A stretch of 10,818 nt of DNA, from positions 1 through 10,818 of the forward strand of contig JAITAP010000015.1 in the NCBI GenBank assembly GCA_031284065.1, read 5' to 3'. The position numbers were made by a program, and so were the translations under genes. This document shows, piece after piece, positions 6,971 through 10,818 of the stretch; the stretch's first letter is position 1, and each line of letters starts with the position of its first letter. Origin of the DNA: Prevotellaceae bacterium (GTDB taxonomy: Bacteria; Bacteroidota; Bacteroidia; Bacteroidales; UBA932). The notes beneath the pieces are model-generated. The model had not been told where the DNA came from, made no database searches, and was given only the letters and a program-made list of their open reading frames with translations.

Positions 6971-7071
6971 TGAATTTTGAATTCTGAATTTTGAATTGCG
7001 CAAAGCGCGAAGCATATTGCGTCAGCCAATTCAAAATTCAGAATTCAAAATTCAAAATTCAAAATTCAAAA
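6971..7071. repeat. Long AT-rich palindrome with 7-bp tandem tail
   Basis: Positions 6971-6998 are a perfect 28-bp reverse complement of 7027-7054, separated by a 28-base GC-richer loop (6999-7026). The right arm continues as four TTCAAAA units (7044-7071). The loop and right arm contain GCGTCAGCCAATTCA (7019-7033), which also occurs at 38-52 in the first island. The structure could extrude as a cruciform or act as a strong RNA hairpin. It ends 10 bp before the promoter of the next gene pair. Confidence 0.85.
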
Positions 7072-7080
7072 AGAAAATGC

Positions 7081-7088
7081 TACCTTTG
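7081..7088 (+). promoter_or_regulatory. Promoter (-7 box) of the toxin-antitoxin-like pair
   Basis: TACCTTTG is an exact TAnnTTTG match. The -33 region falls in the TTCAAAA tandem tail of the palindrome and is weak. Transcription would start near 7094, giving a leader of about 20 nt before the ATG at 7116. The pair thus appears to carry its own promoter. Confidence 0.55.
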
Positions 7089-7115
7089 CCTAAACTCTAA
7101 AAATCATACTGCATT

Positions 7116-7481
7116 ATGAAAACAGAAAAAACGCAAACACCGGCTCCCAAAAAGAGAAGAAGACGGGAGCCCAGAGCATGGTTCATGATGGGCGAAGCAA
7201 AAATACCGCTGGGCGACGTAGAGCTCGACCTTTTTCCTGAAGACGAAGATGAGCAGCTGGCCATAATGCGCTGGGCAAAAGATCACCCGGGGGCAAAGAT
7301 ACCAATGGATATGTGGGCCGAAACAAAGTCGCCGGAGGAGCTGGCGGCTATCCATGCAAAAATCAGAGAGCGGGACTTGGAGCGGAGCAAGCGCAAAGAG
7401 AGGCTGTCGCCATTTGGGCAATGGATACAGGATAATCCCAACTACGTAGAGATAGTAGATATGCGGGCGGTAATGAAGTAG
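7116..7481 (+). CDS. Putative antitoxin partner of the PIN-domain toxin
   Basis: The protein has 121 residues and is highly charged. It opens with a basic cluster (KKRRRREPRAW, about residues 12-22), then an acidic stretch (FPEDEDEQ), a helical region with AKIPMDMWAETKSPEELAAI and a Lys/Arg/Glu-rich helix, and ends SPFGQWIQDNPNYVEIVDM. I see no recognised antitoxin DNA-binding domain (AbrB, Phd/YefM, RHH or HTH). The antitoxin role is inferred from position: it is directly upstream of a PIN gene with an 8-bp gap, shares its promoter, and has the size and charge pattern of antitoxins, with a C-terminal segment that could wrap the toxin. The basic N-terminus could bind nucleic acid. An alternative is an unrelated small protein that happens to precede the PIN gene. 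Confidence 0.7.
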   Translation: MKTEKTQTPAPKKRRRREPRAWFMMGEAKIPLGDVELDLFPEDEDEQLAIMRWAKDHPGAKIPMDMWAETKSPEELAAIHAKIRERDLERSKRKERLSPFGQWIQDNPNYVEIVDMRAVMK

Positions 7482-7489
7482 CAAACGAT

Positions 7490-7906
7490 ATGGAACGCTA
7501 CCTCTTAGATACAAACGTTGCGCTATTTGCCGTCTCAGAGCAAATCAAAGAAATAGATAGAAGAGTAACGAAAATAGTAAGCAATTACGAAAATCTATTC
7601 TACGTCAGTACGGTTTCTGTTCGCGAGATTATCCACCTGTGCAAAAGGGGCAAGATAAGGGGGCGATGGAAAACGGCCGAAGATATTTTACCCTCCATTG
7701 AGGCGATGGGCTACGAAATTCTCCCCGTAAAGCGGGAACACCTTGTAGCCTATGCTCGCCTTGAGCCCCTGGCGAGCCACAATGACCCTAACGACCACAT
7801 GATTATTTCCCAAGCGATTGCGGAGAAGCTGACGCTCATCAGCTCCGACCGCAAGTTTGAGCCCTACATAAAGCAAAAGCTGAAATTTATTTTTAACGAG
7901 CGGTAG
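7490..7906 (+). CDS. PIN-domain ribonuclease, VapC-type toxin
   Basis: This 138-residue protein is a full-length single PIN domain. The acidic metal-binding residues expected of an active nuclease are present: Asp7 in LLDTN, Glu46 in SVREI, Asp102 in HNDPNDHMIISQA (the position of the family's D-P-x-D-R/H motif) and Asp120 in ISSD. PIN toxins of this VapC/Sll0205-like type cleave RNA and are held inactive by a co-expressed antitoxin. The start follows the preceding gene by 8 bp, typical of a toxin-antitoxin operon. An intrinsic terminator begins 18 bp after the stop. The gene is intact, so the module is probably functional. The RNA target cannot be told from sequence. Confidence 0.9.
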   Translation: MERYLLDTNVALFAVSEQIKEIDRRVTKIVSNYENLFYVSTVSVREIIHLCKRGKIRGRWKTAEDILPSIEAMGYEILPVKREHLVAYARLEPLASHNDPNDHMIISQAIAEKLTLISSDRKFEPYIKQKLKFIFNER

Positions 7907-7923
7907 CGACAGCCTCCCAACTC

Positions 7924-7945
7924 TAAAAAGCGTGTAAACCAATAC
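7924..7945 (-). repeat. Right copy of the 22-bp inverted repeat
   Basis: This is the exact reverse complement of 6761-6782. It also forms the 5' arm and the start of the loop of the terminator at 7925-7972, so the repeat boundary and the terminator are the same sequence. Confidence 0.9.
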
Positions 7946-7972
7946 TCAAAAAGGTTTGCACGCTTTTTTTTT
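7925..7972 (+). terminator. Intrinsic terminator between the PIN gene and susD
   Basis: AAAAAGCGTGTAAACC (7925-7940) pairs with GGTTTGCACGCTTTTT (7953-7968) with one G-U wobble, a 12-nt loop and a long T-run to 7972. It would end the toxin-antitoxin transcript. It lies only 28 bp before the susD start, leaving little room for a separate susD promoter downstream of it. Confidence 0.9.
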
Positions 7973-8000
7973 GGTACATGCTAAACAAAACATTTTGAAC

Positions 8001-9656
8001 ATGAATAACGCCATCACTTTACGTATCCGGCAATTCGCCTGCGGCGCTTTGGCGCTGGCCACCCTGCTGCTGCCCGGCGGATGCGACGACTTTCTGAAGC
8101 GCTCCGCGCAAAACCTCGTGGTGCCCAAAACCACGGCGCAGTACAAGGAAATTCTTCAGGGCGAGGGCTACTTTAGGCTCCTGCTCCAAAACCTCTCCAC
8201 CGAAAAGGGCTACGCTTTCCTGCAGTTCATGACCGACGACGTGGAGTTTTTTGACGTAACCGTTGACCCAAGCGCCCCGCGCGGATGGAGCGCCAGCAAA
8301 ATTGGCGAATTTAGCGAGGTGGAGCACTACATAAACTGCTACCGCTGGGACGTGAGCGTGGAAAGCTCAACCCTGTCGGACAAGGTTTACCTCTACCTCT
8401 ACAAGCAGGCAATGGTGGCAAACGTCTGCCTCGACGGGCTGGAGGAGAGCGAGGGCAGCGAAACCGAAAAGGAAATCCTGCGCGGGCAGGCGACATTCTC
8501 ACGAGCATTTGCCTACTTCATGCTCGCAAACATCTACGCTAAGCCCTACAACCGCGCACGTCCGGAAGACCCCTGCGTGCCCCTCAAGACCTCCTCAACC
8601 CCTGTCGTAGAGCCCTACTCGAGGGCTACCATAGCGCAGGTGTGGTCGCAAATTACCGGCGACATCCAAACCGCCCTGCAAAACCTCAAGGGAAAGGGGC
8701 TGGAGCAAAACGTTTACGAAATCAGCCACCCGGCCGCCCTCATTCTGGCGCAGCGAATTGCCCTCTACATGGAGGACTGGCAGCGAGCAGTAGAGTACGG
8801 GCGGGAGTACATCGACGCCTACGCCGCAAAGTACCCAATTTACGACATCTCCCACAAAGACACGGCCGGCTCGCGGCTGGCCGAGTATGGAAAGGAAGAG
8901 GGCGGACTCTACGTGGAGAAGTTCATCAACTCCTCGAATACCGAAGTCGTTTGGAGCTTCGGGAGCTCAAGCACAGCCGTATATTACAACATCATTACCC
9001 CGACAACAAAACTCACCGTTCCCGCAAACCAGAACTTGGGCAAGTACTACCGCGCGTCGAGCAAGATGGCGAACAGCCTCATAAGCACGTACGAGCAGGG
9101 AGACCGCCGCAAAAACTACTGGTTTTTTCAGCCCACCCGCTCCGGAGTGTACGTCTCCGAGTACTTCGACTACATTACCGTCAAAGCGGAGTCGGAGGGC
9201 GGCAGCAAAAATCCGAACAGCCTCTACCTTCGCATGGCGCTCCGTAGCGCCGAGGTGTGGCTCAACCTCGCAGAGGCCTTAGCCCGAAAGCCACAGCCGG
9301 AGAAGGCGGACGCCGTAGCGCTGCTCAATGAGCTCCGCGTAAAGCGATTTGCCCCCACAGCCTATACCCCGCTATCCGAAGCCGACTTTGCCGCAACCGA
9401 CTCGCTGGTGAGCTACATCTGGACGGAGCGGAGGCGCGAGCTCTGCTTTGAGGAAAACCACCGATGGTGGGACCTCAGGAGAACCACACAGCCGCGAATC
9501 GTTCACCCATGGAGGGAGAGAACAGCCTACGTCCTCGTAGAAAACGACCCCGCGTACACCCTCAACTTTCCGGAGGAGGAGCTGACATTTAACGGCAGCC
9601 TCCTCACGCCAAATGTCAGGCCGCGGCGCACACCGATTCCCTATGCTGAGCCGTAG
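8001..9656 (+). CDS. susD: SusD/RagB-family surface lipoprotein
   Basis: The protein has 551 residues from the methionine at 8001. An in-frame ATG at 7956 lies inside the terminator stem and would add a poor leader, so it was not chosen. The signal peptide ends LLLPGGC (Cys28), followed by the acidic DDFL typical of surface-exported SusD proteins. The protein is helix- and TPR-rich: the N-terminal SusD-like region spans about 28-230 (with a conserved stretch around ATFSRAFAYFMLANIYAKPY), and the RagB/SusD C-terminal domain includes VWLNLAEALAR and the signature ELCFEENHRWWDLRR at 480-494. It binds substrate at the cell surface as the lid of a SusC barrel, most probably the susC at 2666. Codon style matches that susC. 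The unusual point is its separation from susC by a lipoprotein, repeats, a toxin-antitoxin-like pair and a terminator. Confidence 0.96.
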   Translation: MNNAITLRIRQFACGALALATLLLPGGCDDFLKRSAQNLVVPKTTAQYKEILQGEGYFRLLLQNLSTEKGYAFLQFMTDDVEFFDVTVDPSAPRGWSASKIGEFSEVEHYINCYRWDVSVESSTLSDKVYLYLYKQAMVANVCLDGLEESEGSETEKEILRGQATFSRAFAYFMLANIYAKPYNRARPEDPCVPLKTSSTPVVEPYSRATIAQVWSQITGDIQTALQNLKGKGLEQNVYEISHPAALILAQRIALYMEDWQRAVEYGREYIDAYAAKYPIYDISHKDTAGSRLAEYGKEEGGLYVEKFINSSNTEVVWSFGSSSTAVYYNIITPTTKLTVPANQNLGKYYRASSKMANSLISTYEQGDRRKNYWFFQPTRSGVYVSEYFDYITVKAESEGGSKNPNSLYLRMALRSAEVWLNLAEALARKPQPEKADAVALLNELRVKRFAPTAYTPLSEADFAATDSLVSYIWTERRRELCFEENHRWWDLRRTTQPRIVHPWRERTAYVLVENDPAYTLNFPEEELTFNGSLLTPNVRPRRTPIPYAEP

Positions 9657-9704
9657 CGGGGAGAGCTGAGGGGTGGCAGCAGTCGTCATCTTGATTATCA
9701 AATT

Positions 9705-9763
9705 AGTAAAAAAACAAAACCGGATTTTTGCCGGTCAATTTCAAAACAGTAAAAAACAAAACC
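9705..9763. repeat. Short direct repeat flanking a small hairpin
   Basis: AGTAAAAAAACAAAACC (9705-9721) recurs at 9748-9763 with one A fewer. The end of the first copy forms ACCGG/CCGGT (9719-9723 with 9731-9735) around a T-rich loop. The hairpin is too short for a confident terminator. Confidence 0.5.
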
Positions 9764-9765
9764 AA

Positions 9766-9840
9766 ATGAAAAAATGCTATGCAACCCTGCGGGATAAGCA
9801 AAAGCTGAACATTCACGCGCCACCGAAAGCTGTGATTTAG
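9766..9840 (+). CDS. Possible 24-residue reading frame
   Basis: ATG at 9766 opens a frame beginning MKKCYATLRDKQKL and ending at TAG 9838-9840. It follows an A-rich stretch like those before other starts in this window. It matches nothing I recognise; it could be a small peptide, the remnant of a longer gene, or chance. Confidence 0.2.
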   Translation: MKKCYATLRDKQKLNIHAPPKAVI

Positions 9841-9849
9841 CGGTTTAGC

Positions 9850-9980
<131 letters not shown>

Positions 9981-9996
9981 AAAAATTTTTAAAACA

Positions 9997-10818
9997 ATGA
10001 AAAAGAACTATTTTATATGGATGTTTGCAGCATTGCTGCTAAGCGTGGGCATTATTACTGCCTGCGAAGAAGACGAGATAGAAGAGCAAACCAAGTTTGT
10101 GGACGTAACCATTACCGTTACGCTGCCTGAAACCTACGAAGGGCTATCGTTTGCCGACGTGGGGCTTGACAGCATAAAGGTAACCGCCGGCGACGACGTG
10201 TTTTACACCGACACCACAGGAAAGGTGAGCGCAAGCGTTAAAGAAGGAGCGTACAGCCTCAACGCCAGCCTGACCGAAATAGTGGTTGGCTTAAACAGCA
10301 CGGGGAGCAACGGGCTACACACGGTGAAATTTCAGGGAATAGCCACCGCCGACTTTTCCGAAGCCAATAAAACGGCTGCCATTGCCTTGCGCGTAAGCGG
10401 AACGCCTGAATTTACGGCATTTGGCGCAATTGCCGATATACTTGAGGACGACACCATTCACCTTTGGTATAAGGGCGACACGATTGACCTTGCGCCCTTA
10501 TTTAAGGCTCAGCTGGCAGAGGGCGATACGCGGACGCTGTCGTTCTCCTATGAAGTTGCTGCCCAGCCCAAAAAGAGTGAAACCGGCGGTAACGCTACCG
10601 GTCAGTGGGTGGACCTGCTTCAATCCTACGCCATTGCCGATGACGGCCACTCGCTGGTAGCCATCGACAGCATTGGCGCAGTTGCCTTTGACCTTACCGC
10701 CATTACCGGCAAAAAGCGCGAGATTAGCCCCGCTGTTGTTCGGGTTACGGTGAAGGCAGCGGGAGACCTTATTGCCCAAAAGGAATTTCCTGTAGTGCAG
10801 GACAGCGTTATTAAGGAG
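9997..10818 (+). CDS. Surface lipoprotein, 3' end outside the window
   Basis: The frame is open for 274 codons from ATG 9997 to the last base of the window, so the C-terminus is missing. The signal peptide (MKKNYFIWMFAALLLSVGII) leads to TAC with lipidated Cys23. It is followed by the very acidic EEDEIEEQ, which fits the acidic surface-export signal described for Bacteroidota lipoproteins. Residues about 35-115 look like a beta-sandwich repeat (VDVTITVTLPETYE, then a TDTTGKVSASVKEGAYSL turn) similar to carboxypeptidase-regulatory or prealbumin-like domains. A second beta-rich region follows from about 135 (ALRVSGTPEF onward). I do not recognise the exact family; DUF4876-type SusCD-associated proteins are one possibility, from memory only. 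Its place after susD suggests a surface substrate-binding accessory protein. A 340-bp gap separates it from susD. Confidence 0.85.
   Translation, partial: MKKNYFIWMFAALLLSVGIITACEEDEIEEQTKFVDVTITVTLPETYEGLSFADVGLDSIKVTAGDDVFYTDTTGKVSASVKEGAYSLNASLTEIVVGLNSTGSNGLHTVKFQGIATADFSEANKTAAIALRVSGTPEFTAFGAIADILEDDTIHLWYKGDTIDLAPLFKAQLAEGDTRTLSFSYEVAAQPKKSETGGNATGQWVDLLQSYAIADDGHSLVAIDSIGAVAFDLTAITGKKREISPAVVRVTVKAAGDLIAQKEFPVVQDSVIKE

Noticed and set aside
8642..9247. 201-codon plus-strand frame inside susD
   Set aside because: It is a shifted frame wholly within susD, rich in Arg, Pro and His, with no domain; susD shows no frameshift.
10421..10779. Small frames on both strands in the last 400 bases
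   Set aside because: They are other-frame shadows of the lipoprotein gene that is open from 9997 to the window end.

Overview
The window looks like chromosomal DNA of a member of the Bacteroidota, most likely a Bacteroidales relative; no rRNA or marker gene gives the genus. The evidence is a SusC-type TonB-dependent transporter, a SusD-type lipoprotein, several lipoproteins with Bacteroidota-style signal peptides, A-rich start regions without clear Shine-Dalgarno sequences, and two exact matches to the Bacteroidota -7 promoter box TAnnTTTG.

Layout. Positions 1-450 are a gene-free repeat island: a three-module array of short hairpin units sharing a GCAACAAAGTC end, a 19-bp tandem repeat, and a 91-bp palindromic element. 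Positions 577-2182 hold a promoter region with two dyads, an AT-rich unrecognised exported protein (690-1466), and an unrecognised secreted protein (1499-2182). The gap 2183-2665 carries a (CA)36 microsatellite and two hairpins, the first a good intrinsic terminator, just upstream of susC (2666-6082). A small lipoprotein with an internal duplication (6116-6691) follows closely. A second repeat island (6716-7073) then leads into a PIN-domain toxin-antitoxin-like pair (7116-7906) with its own promoter and terminator. SusD starts 28 bp after that terminator (8001-9656). A 340-bp AT-rich gap precedes the start of another surface lipoprotein (9997 to the window end, incomplete).

How the genes fit together. 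SusC (barrel with plug) and SusD (surface lid lipoprotein) normally form one outer-membrane uptake complex from adjacent genes, often with further surface lipoproteins that bind substrate. The substrate cannot be read from this window, because no glycoside hydrolase, peptidase or regulator is visible. Here the pair is separated by about 1.9 kb containing repeats and the toxin-antitoxin-like module.

The most unusual finding is that this inserted segment is bounded by a perfect 22-bp inverted repeat (6761-6782 and 7924-7945). The right copy is also the 5' arm of the terminator in front of susD. The segment could therefore be an inserted cassette, an invertible segment, or a transcript-dependent termination switch. 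The (CA)36 tract upstream of susC is a second candidate source of switching. These regulatory readings are inference; the repeats themselves are directly visible.
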